This document shows positions 1 through 10,400 of a DNA stretch of 64,000 nt, piece after piece. Position 1 is the stretch's first letter. The number at the start of each line of letters is the position of its first letter. The notes under the pieces were generated by a model. The model made no database searches, had not been told where the DNA came from, and was given only the letters and a program-made list of their open reading frames with translations. Source of the DNA: Marsupella aquatica (taxonomy: Eukaryota; Marchantiophyta); the NCBI GenBank assembly GCA_973895155.1, contig OZ316896.1, forward strand, positions 10,788,001 through 10,852,000. Reading direction: 5' to 3'. A program made the translations under genes and the position numbers.

Positions 1-2319
1 CCTGAGCTGATGATGAAGTGTATGATCCAAGTGCTAAGAGCATTCCCACCGGGGACGACATTGCTGACTATATCATCACATTGGTGATTCTAAAACTAAG
101 AATTTAGCTGCCATCAAGTGACTACATCTAGGTTCAAGGTAGGTTGGGATCACAGATCTAGTGACTACTATGAAAATTGCGGCAGATGTGATGCTTCCTT
201 TATAGTCACTACTATTCATTTGTGATGTAAGTACTTGATAGCAGGCTTGATAGGGAAATCATTGAATGATGGAGGGCCATTCATTGAGGATTGACTAGAT
301 TAGTTCTATTCTGGCACTTTATTTCCATTTTGGCACCATTTTGCCCTGCAGATGGAAGGAAGGACAAAAATATGAACCTATCCAGCTCGGTGTGAATCCT
401 GCCATAGTTCCTTCCCCCTGTTTTGCCCTGTGGATAGAAGGAAGGAAATGCTGTGCTGAGCTTTCCTACAATCTTTTCCCCTGTTGCCCACCATTTTGTT
501 TAGTCCCTATTACCCCCTAGTTAGATGAAAGGAAGTGCTCTGCTGGGCCTTCATTCAATCCTTTGCCCAGATGCCCACCATTTGGCAACACTGCTGTAAT
601 CCCTATCACCCTTTATTTCCACAAAATCTTTAGTTTGCATAACAATATACTTTCTGCAATGATATATTTTTTTTCTCTTTGGCACAATGACCTCTTTATG
701 AAATATATCCTCAATATAATCTTTTATGCAACGTCATCTTTTGGGTAACGATGTCTTTTACACAATAACATATTTTGTATAACAACATCTCTCGTGTAAG
801 GCTTAGATATTGAGATACTTCTGCATAATGACCAATCACCCAAACCTTCAAATATGTTTTGTATAGCCCTTACTGGCTGATGGTAGGAATTATAAAACAT
901 TATCAAAAAATAAACTGAGAAATTAGTATCAACTAAGACTTTCCCCTCAAGTGCTTTCAATACTTAATGGTTCACCATTGGATCAATCCAAACTAGCCAG
1001 AGTTTCATCAACAGTGACAAAAAAGTCAAAATATCATGATTTAACACAAATAGTGACAAAGTATCCAATTCTATCCTTTTGGTGCCCCTCAACCCTATGA
1101 TTGACCTAGGATGCGGTACACAACAAGAACACACAAGAATCTGTAAATCAGGTTGGACTTATCTAGACACAGGTTGGACTTATCTGGACAATCTCATAAA
1201 CAAGTTGCTATAATGGTGAATCCACCTTTCAAATTTTGTCTTATCCATATTTTTTGTGTCATGTATTTTTATTTAAATGTGCCTTATCAAGGGGCAGCCT
1301 TTGTAACATATATATTTTCCATTGATTTTTAGACCCCTTTAATTTTAGGTATTCTAGAGTATTTTGAATTTATTTTGGCAGCCCCCTTCTAACTTTTAAA
1401 GTTTGGGATCTCTTAGAGATGAAACCAACGAGCTTTGAGCTCCTGTCTATAGGTTTTGAGCTCCTGGCCATGGAGTTCAGACTGTAGCACAGTTTTTGCG
1501 TCATTTTGACTACCCTCTCGCACTCAGTTTTTCTCGGAATCCATTTTTCTCAATTGCGTTAGCTTGCTCTTGCCGAGGCGCATCAAAATTGATATAAAAC
1601 ACGTCAAAAACGGTGTCGTATCGACATACTTATGGTCACATTCGTTTTCGCTGTTTTTCAGCCATTTTTCTATGATTTTTGCCTTCCTTTCGACGATCAT
1701 ATCTTGGTCAATCTTTCACGGATTTCAGATTTCTCAAGTGCTTTGTATAGCTCTTCTCCGGGAGAATCAGATTGATCCCAAGAGCGGTCCAATTGGTCTC
1801 ATATTGCCCCGATTGGACTTTGATTAGCTTTCACATTTTTTTTCAAGTTCAACCGTACTCACTTTCAATTAGCTTTGGGGTCCTATAGCAGTTCCTCGTT
1901 CACGGAATCAGGCATTCTCATGTGATTTGGCCAGCTCTTGTCCAGGAGTGCAACATCTATCCCTACCGCGGTCCTTTTGGTGACATATCAACCACTTTCG
2001 GCTCCGATTACGATTCTGATTTACTCCTCCATTTTTGGTGACGGTTTCCCTTGATCAACTTTGGAGCATTCTTGTATTGCCACGTTTCTCCTCCGATGGA
2101 GTGTGATTGCCCATCAACCAAGCAAAACTTGCTTGTGCACTAAAGCTGACTAAGCCAACTTCATCATTTAGATCATTTTGTGCTGTCTAAATTCATTTCT
2201 ATTGCAATGGATACAAATAGCTGCAATGGATACAAATAGATGGTCTATTTTGGTGGAATCTTAGTACTAATGAAGGCCAAATTTGAGAATTAAACAAATG
2301 TCAGTGAATGATTAGCTTT
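1..2319. other. Gene-free flank, repeat-like
   Basis: I see no supportable gene here. At about 330-600 there are three diverged copies of a motif around TTTTGCCCTG followed by GGAAGGAA and a GCTGGGC-TTCATTCAATCC core; a related copy lies near 25100-25180, so this is a dispersed repeat. Between about 1180 and 2130 the sequence alternates T-rich stretches with short GC-richer blocks in the style of a plant LTR, but I could not find matching ends, a primer-binding site or a second copy, so I do not call an LTR. Confidence 0.5.
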
Positions 2320-2893
2320 CCACATAAGATACATATTGGGACACAAATGCATTCTAAGCCAATTTACCTAAGCCGACTTTAAGCCAATTTGACCTAGGAA
2401 AATTAGACCTGAGCTGACCTCACCTACTCCAATCTGACCAGAGAAAACCTTGGCTAAGCCAAGTTGGCCTTTGCCAACCTAATCTATGTAAGCCAACTTC
2501 AAAATTTAGACCTGTCCAGCTTTGCGCATTTTTAATTTCATTTCTATTGGCTAAAAAGGTGTGAATTTATTGCCTGATAGTACAGACATAGCCGTGTACT
2601 CTGGTAAAAGATCAGTGCCACTAGAGCTTGAAGTTGAGAAATAAAAATGTACAAAGATATATAAAATAGACTCAAAAATAGACAAAGCTAACCAGTGATC
2701 AGTTTGCCGCACTATACACAAATGTCTTCTATGTAAGGCCAATGACACCTAAGATGATTTCACCTAAGGCAGCTGATTTACCTAAGTTGACCTTAAGTTA
2801 ACCTGACCTAAGCAGATCTGACCTCAGCCAAAATTTATCTGGTTAGTTTGTCGCAAAAGACATGATTAATGCCTTCTAAGCTGATTTGACCTA
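2320..2893. repeat. Degenerate TGACCTAAGCCAA-type repeat (left target flank)
   Basis: Short degenerate units around CTAAGCCAA, TTGACCTAAG and GATCTGACCT recur every 15-40 bases. The block stops abruptly at 2893, where the inverted repeat of the large element begins. The same repeat in the same orientation resumes at 24190 on the far side of the element, as expected if the element inserted into a pre-existing repeat block. Confidence 0.65.
2890..2893. repeat. Putative 4-bp target-site duplication CCTA, left copy
   Basis: CCTA sits directly outside the left terminal inverted repeat, and CCTA again sits directly outside the right one (24190-24193). The surrounding repeat is rich in CCTA, so four matching bases could be chance; the value lies in the exact abutment with both inverted ends. 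Confidence 0.4.
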
Positions 2894-2951
2894 AACCCCA
2901 ATTTAAGGAAAACCGAACTTTGGAAATTCCGAAAATCACTAAATATTATTA
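2894..2951 (+). repeat. Left terminal inverted repeat
   Basis: The first 17 bases match the reverse complement of 24173-24189 exactly. Bases 2939-2951 match the reverse complement of 24129-24141 exactly. The sequence between the two blocks is diverged (28 versus 31 bases). The region is AT-rich, which weakens the second block taken alone. Confidence 0.6.
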
Positions 2952-2973
2952 TTTTAATAAAAAGGGGGCGACA

Positions 2974-2993
2974 TGACGCGTGGCTGCACGTGA
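2974..2993. other. Degenerate CGCG dyad next to the left end
   Basis: TGACGCG followed six bases later by CACGTGA fits the dyad geometry seen throughout the element, with a degenerate right arm. It is the outermost candidate copy, only 23 bases inside the left inverted repeat. Confidence 0.3.
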
Positions 2994-3163
2994 AACCCTG
3001 AAAATGACTGCAACGTCACATTTTAACCAATCCAACTTGACGGGACCAAGAGACATGCTCACGCGAATAATAATAATAATAGAGAAATAAATCTTTGAGA
3101 TCCTTTATATATGATAACCAGTATATAAGGAGTTTACAAATAGTTTCTAGAACGACATACAAA

Positions 3164-3878
3164 TTAATCTGATCTCATGTTGACTATTATTTTGGAAGCG
3201 TCCAAAATTGGGCGTTTGTTAAATTGCTCTACTAGATATCTATCTCCATGCCTCTGAATCACAGGGTCTTCCCATAGAGTATGATTATAATCATAATCTC
3301 TAAAAATAGATTTAACTGACCAATCTGGATAATCTCTTCCATTGGCAATGACAAGCGGCTCACAAGAGTTTGCTAGCTTGCTAAGATACGGAATCAGCAA
3401 GTTAATCAGGAAACTATCGTCGACCGACCCAAAATATTTGGGCGGAAATAATGATCCAACAACAGGATCTAAACAAGCATGAAATGCATTGGATTCGATA
3501 AGCATTATATTTTGCTGCAGATACGCCTTCGTATAAATTCAAACCTTCTCAAAACACTTCAAAAATATCCGCTTATTTGATGTCACCCCATCGCATAAGT
3601 AACAATGAGACTGATCCCAAATATACTTAAATGAGGCCATTTCTATCACAGTAAAAATAGATGCTAAAATCTGATCTAAATGGTTCTTCCCAAGAGAGGA
3701 CCAGATCCCTACATCGAAATTCTCAAAACAGAATCTCAAGAATTCGTGAAGATGAGGCCTTGGAAAAACGTATATATTCCCAATCCGAATTCCAGTTGAG
3801 ACCGCCATCAGTTGGGAATGCAGTGCACTGTAACAGAGTAGATGCTCCACGTCTAAAACTAAGAGCCCATTTTCTCTG
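3164..3878 (-). pseudogene. FCP1/NIF-like HAD phosphatase copy 1, decayed
   Basis: The frame reads about 238 residues from a splice acceptor at 3879. Near its start LLVLDVEHLL corresponds to the catalytic HAD block of FCP1/NLI-interacting-factor phosphatases; the first Asp is kept and the second is Glu. It is followed by RPHLHEFLRFCFENFDVGIWSS, a typical FCP1/NIF core, then NIMLIESNAF in place of the usual LIDDSPYK. A TGA at 3539-3541 interrupts the frame where homologs keep coding; the same frame continues on both sides. The family dephosphorylates proteins such as the RNA polymerase II C-terminal domain, but this copy is unlikely to be active. Two related copies follow upstream on the same strand. 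The true 5' exon is not identified. Confidence 0.6.
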
Positions 3879-3937
3879 CTGCAATGAATCTCCTATAGAG
3901 AAACACAAGAAGATGCATGAGCCCGTATGGATGTAGT

Positions 3938-3957
3938 CACGCGAATGGTCGCGTCAC
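3938..3957. other. CGCG dyad between FCP1-like copies 1 and 2
   Basis: CACGCGA-ATGG-TCGCGTCAC: near-perfect inverted halves around four variable bases. It lies in the non-coding gap or possible intron between two phosphatase-like copies. Confidence 0.6.
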
Positions 3958-3978
3958 ATATTACAGAGAAAACATCCT

Positions 3979-4685
3979 CTACACTCTGGCCATTGATAAG
4001 TGACGTCTGTTGAAGTGCTTGATAAGAACTTGATCCGCATGTCTCTACACGTACAGATGCTCCCATATATCCTCGTTCAGATCCCAATCTCGATGTAGAT
4101 TTCTAATCGACCAGATGGGATAATCAAACTTGTTAGCGAACGCAAGACAAAGCCCTGAATTTGATAGCTTTCGTAAATATGGAATGAGGTCATCCCTCAA
4201 AAAGACATCATCCAACGATCCTTGAAACGACTTAGCGAACAATAATCCGCATACAGCTGTCTGGCATGTATGGGAAGGACAGGCATCAATCTGGATTATA
4301 TTCTCTGGTCGATAATCTTGAAAATATCACGTAGTCTCTCGATAGATTTGAAGACAATAGTCTTATAATTTTTTTTCACATAACCAAGATTCCAGCAATG
4401 ATCCCGCGTGAACACATATATCAGCTGCGACAGGTCGGTGCTCGACAACACTTCTGAAAGTATCTGATAAACCAGTTTATCGTCGAGAATAGACCAGACC
4501 ATCACATCAAAATGATCATAACAGAATTTTATAAGATCATGAAGATGCGGCCTCGAAACGACACATAGAGATCCGATACGAATTCCGGGTGTCGACTTGA
4601 GCTGAGGAGTATATTTTGAAACAGAGCACAGGAAGTTTTCCAGTCCTAAAACTAGAAGTTTACGCGACCTGCTCCACTTAGACAC
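3979..4685 (-). pseudogene. FCP1/NIF-like HAD phosphatase copy 2, decayed
   Basis: The frame starts after a good acceptor (TTTACAG, ending 4686). KLLVLGLENFL aligns with the HAD catalytic block of copy 1, but the nucleophile Asp is replaced by Gly, so phosphatase chemistry should be lost even without other damage. RPHLHDLIKFCYDHFDVMVWS follows. The frame shifts by one base near 4305-4312, resumes as NIIQIDA and SLDDVFLRDDLIPYLRKLSN, meets a TAG at 4045-4047 where copy 1 has Gln, and continues as RHADQVLIKHFNRR to a stop at 3979. Lesions seen: one frameshift, one nonsense codon, one lost catalytic residue. Confidence 0.6.
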
Positions 4686-4731
4686 CTGTAAATGAACAAT
4701 TCGATTCTCATATTATGCAATTGCAAACAAC

Positions 4732-4751
4732 CACGCGACCCGGCGCGTCAC
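4732..4751. other. CGCG dyad between FCP1-like copies 2 and 3
   Basis: CACGCGACCCGGCGCGTCAC, a variant of the dyad consensus in a 125-base non-coding gap between two phosphatase-like frames. Confidence 0.55.
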
Positions 4752-4810
4752 TCCCAAAAGTTCAATTTCAATCAATTTATAAATAATAATTGATAATAAA
4801 CAATAAACGT

Positions 4811-5549
4811 TTACTTATTGGACTTATCCCGGGCTTCTATAGCACGGTCTTTTTTGGCAGATAAGTATTTCATAAATTCGTCAAACTTTTCTAAATGGTC
4901 TTTATTCCCCTGATTACGAATGATCACGTTTCTCCTCCAAAGATTCGTCTTATCAATATAATCTTTCTCAAGATTTTCTTGAGAGAACATTGGAATCCCA
5001 TATCCACTAAGGAGCTCGCGGAATGTCAACTTGTCAATTGACATGTCACATAGATATGGATATAGTTTCTTTCTAAAAAATAGGTCATCATCGAGCCCAG
5101 AATATGCATCGGGATACATCGATGAATAGAAGTCATTAAGGCTCGTCTTATATGCAGCGTCATCGATAAGAATGACATTCTCGATGTTGTAATCTTTAAT
5201 ATCGGCGACAATGTTCGAGAGACATTTGACAAATAAAGGGATGTCATTATTATTCTTCCCAATAAGTCGAGTTGATTCTTGTCCCCATATAAATTTAATA
5301 CATTTCAAAACTTCGGGTCAAAGTATCAGCCTTACACAAGATAGAATATTCAGTTTGAACATGCACGACCAGATCGCAATGTCGTATAGATCTGCCACCT
5401 GGGATTAGGCGCCATCTGTACCTGTGATTTTTGTGCTGCAGGGTTTGGAGAACGTACTAGAACGGTCTGTTTGTTTCTCGCCTCCGGACGATCACCGGAC
5501 TTCCGGACTGGTGCCTTCGATACTCGATCAGGGGGTTTTGGGATAGGCT
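4811..5549 (-). pseudogene. FCP1/NIF-like HAD phosphatase copy 3, decayed and truncated
   Basis: The C-terminal half is well preserved: FIWGQEST, PLFVKCLSNI, NVILIDDAAYKTSLND and SGLDDDLFFRKKLYPYL match the FCP1/NIF fold, including the LIDDA block that copy 1 has lost. Upstream, YDIAIWS is recognisable but separated by an in-frame TGA near 5310-5315 and a frameshift near 5405-5415. The N-terminal catalytic Asp block seen in copies 1 and 2 is absent. In its place a Pro- and basic-rich stretch (PKPPDRVSKAPVRKS) begins at an acceptor at about 5548-5550. That exon starts in phase 0, matching the donor that ends the Ulp1 region at 5637, so copy 3 may once have been the C-terminal part of the Ulp1 gene. 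Confidence 0.55.
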
Positions 5550-5583
5550 CTTGTAAAACATTAAGAAATGAAAATAAGTTTAT

Positions 5584-5602
5584 AACGCAAACGGTCGCGT
5601 GA
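5584..5602. other. CGCG dyad in the gap or intron after the Ulp1 region
   Basis: AACGCAAACGGTCGCGTGA: the right arm is intact, the left arm degenerate. It lies between the donor at 5636 and the acceptor near 5550, so probably inside an intron. Confidence 0.5.
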
Positions 5603-5636
5603 CTACAAAGAGAGATACTGAAATGAAGTGTATTAC

Positions 5637-6425
5637 CTGTACAAGACGGTCGTTCAGTGCTGGAATTCCACCAAAAATGTCAATCATAGCAGCATGGATC
5701 CCGGTAACTAGGTTACTTGCGGACGTCAGCTTGCGGAAGTCCATGTCAAATAACGACAAGACTATCTCCCTACGGAATTTCTCAATTTAATCCGCGGCTA
5801 AATTAATTCCGTTTCCTTGACACAAGCACTTGGCGTATCTCAAGATAAACACACCACAACTATGGTCGTCACTCTGGTGAGGAATATCATTCCGATATAT
5901 CCGTTCCCAACCTGAGAGATCCAAGTTGACACCAGTTCTCCAGCCAATTTTGTCGGCGTAGTACTTCCCAACAATATCTAGCACCCCAGGATTTTGTCGA
6001 TTATGAACTAGAGAATCTAGGTACTCCAGCCGTTTCTCCTTCGGATACAAGACTACCAATGACCAATGTTCTTTCACAGCATTGTGTACTGGAAAGACCA
6101 GTTTCTCGTATTCACTGATTTTTAGCGGAAACTCCTTTGTCCAAGCTACTCTCTCCTCGTCGAAAATGGTAGGATCCATGGAGAGAAGCTCAAAATGGTG
6201 TGTTTGGAAGAATTTGACAAGGTCTAACTTTCCAACTCTATCGAGAATCAGTTCGAGAAAACTCAAATAAGCGTTAATTATATCATCGGTGAGCAACTTG
6301 CGCGGTCTCAGACACATCATATGTTTCCTCTGGATCGAGTGTTGTAAGAACTTGGTCAATAGCTCTTCCATATCCTTAGAAGGATCAAGGCATTGATCTA
6401 TTCGACTAGCCAAATTTTCAAAAAA
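5637..6425 (-). pseudogene. Ulp1/SENP-like C48 protease exon
   Basis: This is the last recognised exon of the large gene, starting after the acceptor TTTTTTGCAG. The catalytic layout is clear: His in EHWSLVVL, Asp in LEYLDSL, Gln in HQSDDH and the nucleophile Cys in HSCGVFILRYAK, with normal Ulp1 spacing. A TAA at 5787-5789 falls after GINLAAD, but the same frame continues as IEKFRREIVLSLFDMDF, a typical Ulp1 tail, to a GTAATA donor at 5636. The protease core itself contains no lesion; the expected substrate is SUMO or another ubiquitin-like tag. Confidence 0.75.
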
Positions 6426-6577
6426 CTGCAAAAAATAGAGATTTCAGTACGCCTTCAAATAACGTACTGAGGTTGTAGCCTAAGGGTTGTAGCCTCAGAA
6501 AACAGAAACAATAACAGATCAATAATAAAATAATGACGTCTATAATAGAAACTTTAAGCTTATAGCTTGCGAATGAC
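6426..6577 (-). other. Intron between the coiled-coil exon and the Ulp1 exon
   Basis: Donor CCAAAG|GTCATT (exon end 6578) and acceptor TTTTTTGCAG (ends 6426) are both in phase 0. Joining them fuses the charged helical region directly to the protease. Confidence 0.55.
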
Positions 6578-8447
6578 CTTTGGATTGGGTGGATCCGGCC
6601 TTTTCGCAGCTGATCTCTTGGGTGCCTCAATCGCAACAACATCCTTCAGCCCTCCTCGAGACCGCAGTGATCGCTCCACCTGACCAGTTTGCGAAGGTTG
6701 GAGCGATGAGGCGGGAAGACCTTCAAATGGTTGTGGCATTTGATTCAAATATTCCACAATCTGGGAATCCGATTCCAAAATATCCGCTGCCACAATTTCT
6801 GCGCGAGTCATCTCTGCAATATATCGGGGTCGAGACCACGAACCCGGTCGGGTCAAGTCAGCTGTTAGTCTCTTAACGACTTGAGCCGAGTCTGGTGCCA
6901 AAAACGTTCCCATGTCTTGCACTCGATTCTCGGAAAAGCGGACATTATTGATGATTGTCTCCATTCTGGATGCAGTGGCAGTCTTCTCCTCGGTAATCAA
7001 AAGACCCTTCCAATATTGCAAAGCAAGGACTGCTTGGACTCGGAGCTGCTCCAGTGAATATTTATTCCAATCATCCAACGAGACCGTACTTAAGGGTGGA
7101 TCATTAAATTCAAACTTCGGGTGAAGAAAATAGTCTAATATTTTCTTCTTAACTGCAACTGAGGGTGAAGAAGGCTTCTTCAAATTCAGCCTTATTTTTG
7201 GTAGATGTTGTGCCTCAGGATTAAGCGAAAGATCCTTGGCCCTCTCGGCCTCCTTCCTCGCTGCCTCCAGTCTTGCGGCTTCTTCTCTCTCCAGTCTTGT
7301 GGAATCGACCTTTTCCGCCTCCAACTTCTCTACCTCCACCCTCTTTGGTCTTGCGGTCTCGTCCGCCATCCTCTCGGCCAGCAGCCTCTCAGCCGCCACA
7401 CTCTCCGCCTTGGCCCTATTTTCCTCTGTCACTAAAAGGACTCTCGCAGCCTCCGCTTTCTCAGCCTGGGCTTTCTCAGCCTCAACATTCTCGGCCTCTA
7501 CTTTCTCCGCCTGGGCTTTCTCAGCCTGGGCTTTCTCAGCCTGGGCTTTCTGAGCCTGGGCTTTCTAAGCCTGGGCTTTCTCGGCCTCCGCTTTCTCAGC
7601 CTCCGCTTTCTCAGCCTGGGCTTTCTGAGCCTGGGCTTTCTCAGCCTCCGCTTTCTCAGCCTCCGCTTTCTGAGCCTGGGCTTTCTGAGCCTGGGCTTCC
7701 TCAGCCTCCGCTTTCTCAGCCTGGGCTTTCTCAGCCTCCGCTTTCTCAGCCTGGGCTTTCTCAGCCTGGGCTTTCTCAACCTGGGCTTTCTCAGCCTGGG
7801 CTTTCTCGGCATCCGCTTTCTCCGCCTGGGCTTTCTTAGCCTGGGCTTTCTCAGCCTGGGCTTTCTCCTTCTTCTTCGCGGCAGTTGCTTTTCTAGTTGT
7901 TGCCTTTTTCTTCTTAACCTCCTTCTTTTGAAGCTCCTCTTGTCGGGCCGCCTCTTGTCGGGACGCCTTCTCTTGCCGGCCGCCTCCTTCTTTTGAAGCT
8001 CCTCTTGCCGGGCCGCCTCCTGCCGGGCCGCCTCCTTCTTTTGAAATTCCTCTTGCCGGGCCGCCTCCTGCCGGGCCTCCTCCAGCCTGGCCTCCTCCTG
8101 TCGGGCCGCCTCCTCTCTGGCCTTCTCCTGCCGAGCCGCCTCCTCTCGGTCCACCTCATGTCAAGGCTCCTGTGTGGCCTCTTCATCAGAGTCCTCAACG
8201 TCCTCGGAACCCTCCATCTCCTCGTCCTCTTCATCAGCGTCCTCAGCGTCCTTCATCTCCTCTCCGTCACTCTCTTCATCTCCTCTATTGTCGGAATCTC
8301 CGACGTCGTTCTGCGTATCGGTCATCCACTCTGGATCTTGGTCATTGACATCCCCATCCGCATCACCTTCCGCGTCACCTTCCCTCTCACCATCCGCATC
8401 ACCATTTCTCCCTGCATCCTCAACATTGAAGCCGCAGTCGACTTGAT
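6578..8447 (-). pseudogene. Acidic plus charged-helix exon of the large gene
   Basis: From the acceptor at 8448 the frame reads an Asp/Glu-rich stretch of about 90 residues, meets TGA at 8161-8163, then a Glu/Arg/Gln helix (repeats of EEAARQE), a one-base loss near 7980, a Lys-rich linker, about 28 pentapeptides of AEKAQ/AEKAE type with a TAG at 7565-7567, and finally a non-repetitive 240-residue segment ending PNPK at the donor. The neighbouring repeat unit has CAG where this unit has TAG, so the nonsense codon is a simple C-to-T change. Open frames on the opposite strand here are shadows of the repeat. Confidence 0.6.
7441..7868 (-). repeat. 15-bp coding tandem repeat (AEKAQ/AEKAE)
   Basis: About 28 units alternate GCCTGGGCTTTCTCA and GCCTCCGCTTTCTCA on the plus strand. 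On the minus strand each encodes Ala-Glu-Lys-Ala-Gln or Ala-Glu-Lys-Ala-Glu, with Gln replacing the first Glu in some units. A five-residue period fits a charged single helix rather than a heptad coiled coil. Confidence 0.85.
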
Positions 8448-8575
8448 CTGAATAAAATCAGATCATTTGATAAGAATGACTCACGTGCATATTCGCGTGA
8501 AAAGAAATGTTATGAATGTCCACGCGCATGTTCGCGTGACGCAATAAAAAGTAAGAGGTTTCAAAAGTAACTTAC
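8448..8575 (-). other. Intron carrying two CGCG dyads
   Basis: A strong donor CCAAG|GTAAGTT and the acceptor TTTATTCAG join in phase (1/2). Dyads at 8481-8500 (TCACGTGC-ATAT-TCGCGTGA) and 8521-8540 (CACGCGCATGTTCGCGTGAC) lie inside. Confidence 0.6.
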
Positions 8576-8997
8576 CTTGGATTGGCCCACTAGGGTACTC
8601 CGTTGGTCGAATGTACAATCAATCGGAATCTTCAGAGAGTGCATACTCTTGCAATAATTGATTACAAATATTATCAGGGATATGTTGTTCGTGGAGGACA
8701 TCCAAAACATCAGCCCTGAGAGCTGTTACGGATGGACGGTACTTCATTAATTTATCTATACATTTTTCTATACTAGCCCGTATTGGGTCAATCAATGACA
8801 GCATTGTATCAATTGTCGCCGTGGTGTGTTGCAAGAAACAAGACAACTCCCTATGCGTTGCCACAGGGCAGTAATATTTTACATTGGATTCAGCATCCTG
8901 TAAAAAAAGCCGAAATTAGTTCACAATATTAATTGAGAATATAATAATCTAAATAATCTTAAAATCAAAACCCCAAAATATAAATCTCAAAACTTAC

Positions 8998-10302
8998 CAT
9001 TAAGCACTGGATCAAGTTCGTTCCCTCACCGAAGCATATAGCCCATTCCCCACATTGGACGAATTGACTAACAATACTTTCAAAGAATGGAAGTATCTTT
9101 TCTGGGGAAGGTGTCGTGAACTCGCCACTCTCTTCAAAATTGGCTATCTTCTCAATCTGATATTTGGAGACCAATTGGAACTCGAGGGCTTGTGGATCGC
9201 CCATTGTGCTGAAGGCCAAGCTGTGAAAAGCGTAGGTTACAATAAGCTTCTTCTCCTTCGGTCGCTTCTAAATATGATGGCTATCGATAGCAACGTAGTG
9301 TGTGTACTTCCCTAATTCTCGTTTGATTAAGTAAGACTCAACGGGAGAGGCTACAATAATAACCACATGGTGTGGTTTTGTCCCTATCTCGCTAGTAGCA
9401 CGAAATAACCCCTCATAGAATGAGCAATTTGGCGGACGCAAATCTCCCATTGATGAGGGATCAAAATAAATCAAGCTCACAAAGTTCTTGTCTTTACGTA
9501 TGATACAGTCTGCAAACCCAGCATTTTGTATATCCTGCAAGGATCACAATTTCAGCCTCTCACCGACCGGCCGCACTAGTTGGTTTCCTTGACTATCAAC
9601 TGATTTCTGTATTCCTTCGACCAACCTGTAGAATATAGGGTCGATCTCCTTCAACAAATTATCATTACTAATATTTACATTTAAGCACTTCTTCAGATAA
9701 CCACTCAACGCATCTCTCAACTGCTTCAGCACCATCTTGTCGAGCTTAAAGCGATCAATCATTCCTTTGACCCGCAATTTCCGCGTTGAATCTGTCAGAA
9801 TTTTCAGCTCCGTCCGGGTGGATGTTTCCCCGTTGATTTTACTCAATAATAAAATCTCAAACTCAACTTTCATCTTCTTCTTTATACAGAATTGCTCCAA
9901 ACTCATGCTGGTCGTTGACAACACTGGAGCCTCAGAGGACTTCCTCGCCTTCCCAGATTTCACTTTGATGCTTCGGTTTTTGAGTATAGACAGTCTTCCG
10001 CTCAACATATATTCCGCTGCCTTTCAAAGAACCGAGTCTGAGCACCCTTGACAAGAACGGAATGTCATCTTCAAAAGATGATAAGCACACGGATTATCCG
10101 CAATTTTGACGGCGTCCCTCTGTAAAATTCCGTTGTAAATTACAAGCTCTCCTGTCCTTGATAGTTTGTAGACCTCCATCCACTTCTTGAATGTTTTGTC
10201 CTCCATTGTAAAGAGAAACGGAGCCAATTCTCCAAATTTCATCATTTTGTTCTTCCCCATTTGAGCCCATGGGCAAACAAAACTCGTAGCTCTCATAAAT
10301 AC
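8998..10302 (-). pseudogene. Middle exon of the large gene, function unknown
   Basis: A 435-codon stretch lies between acceptor TTTTTCAG (ends 10303) and donor ATG|GTAAGT (exon end 8998). It is interrupted only by TGA 10024, TGA 9544 and TAG 9268; no frameshift occurs. The frame includes MKKKMKVEFEILLLSK-like basic and hydrophobic segments and CIIRKDKNFVSLIYF. I do not recognise a domain. Four consecutive same-frame open blocks separated only by stops argue for one decayed exon rather than four small genes. Confidence 0.5.
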
Positions 10303-10400
10303 CTGAAAAACAATGGAAACATGACAATTTAAGCTTGACGCGACCGTTTGCATGACAAAAGTTTATACGATAATGTGATCGAAGAGGGTTATTTATATAC
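10303..10400 (-). other. Intron carrying a CGCG dyad
   Basis: Donor TTGGAAG|GTATAT and acceptor TTTTTCAG are both phase 0. The dyad at 10336-10355 (TGACGCGACCGTTTGCATGA) lies inside. Confidence 0.55.

Noticed and set aside
1180-2130. Solo LTR
   Set aside because: The composition is LTR-like, but no TG/CA ends with a target duplication could be identified.
7273-7839. Plus-strand Pro/Ser-rich protein and minus-strand Arg-rich protein over the 15-bp repeat
   Set aside because: Both are out-of-frame readings of the AEKAQ coding repeat; the AEKAQ frame connects in phase with flanking exons.
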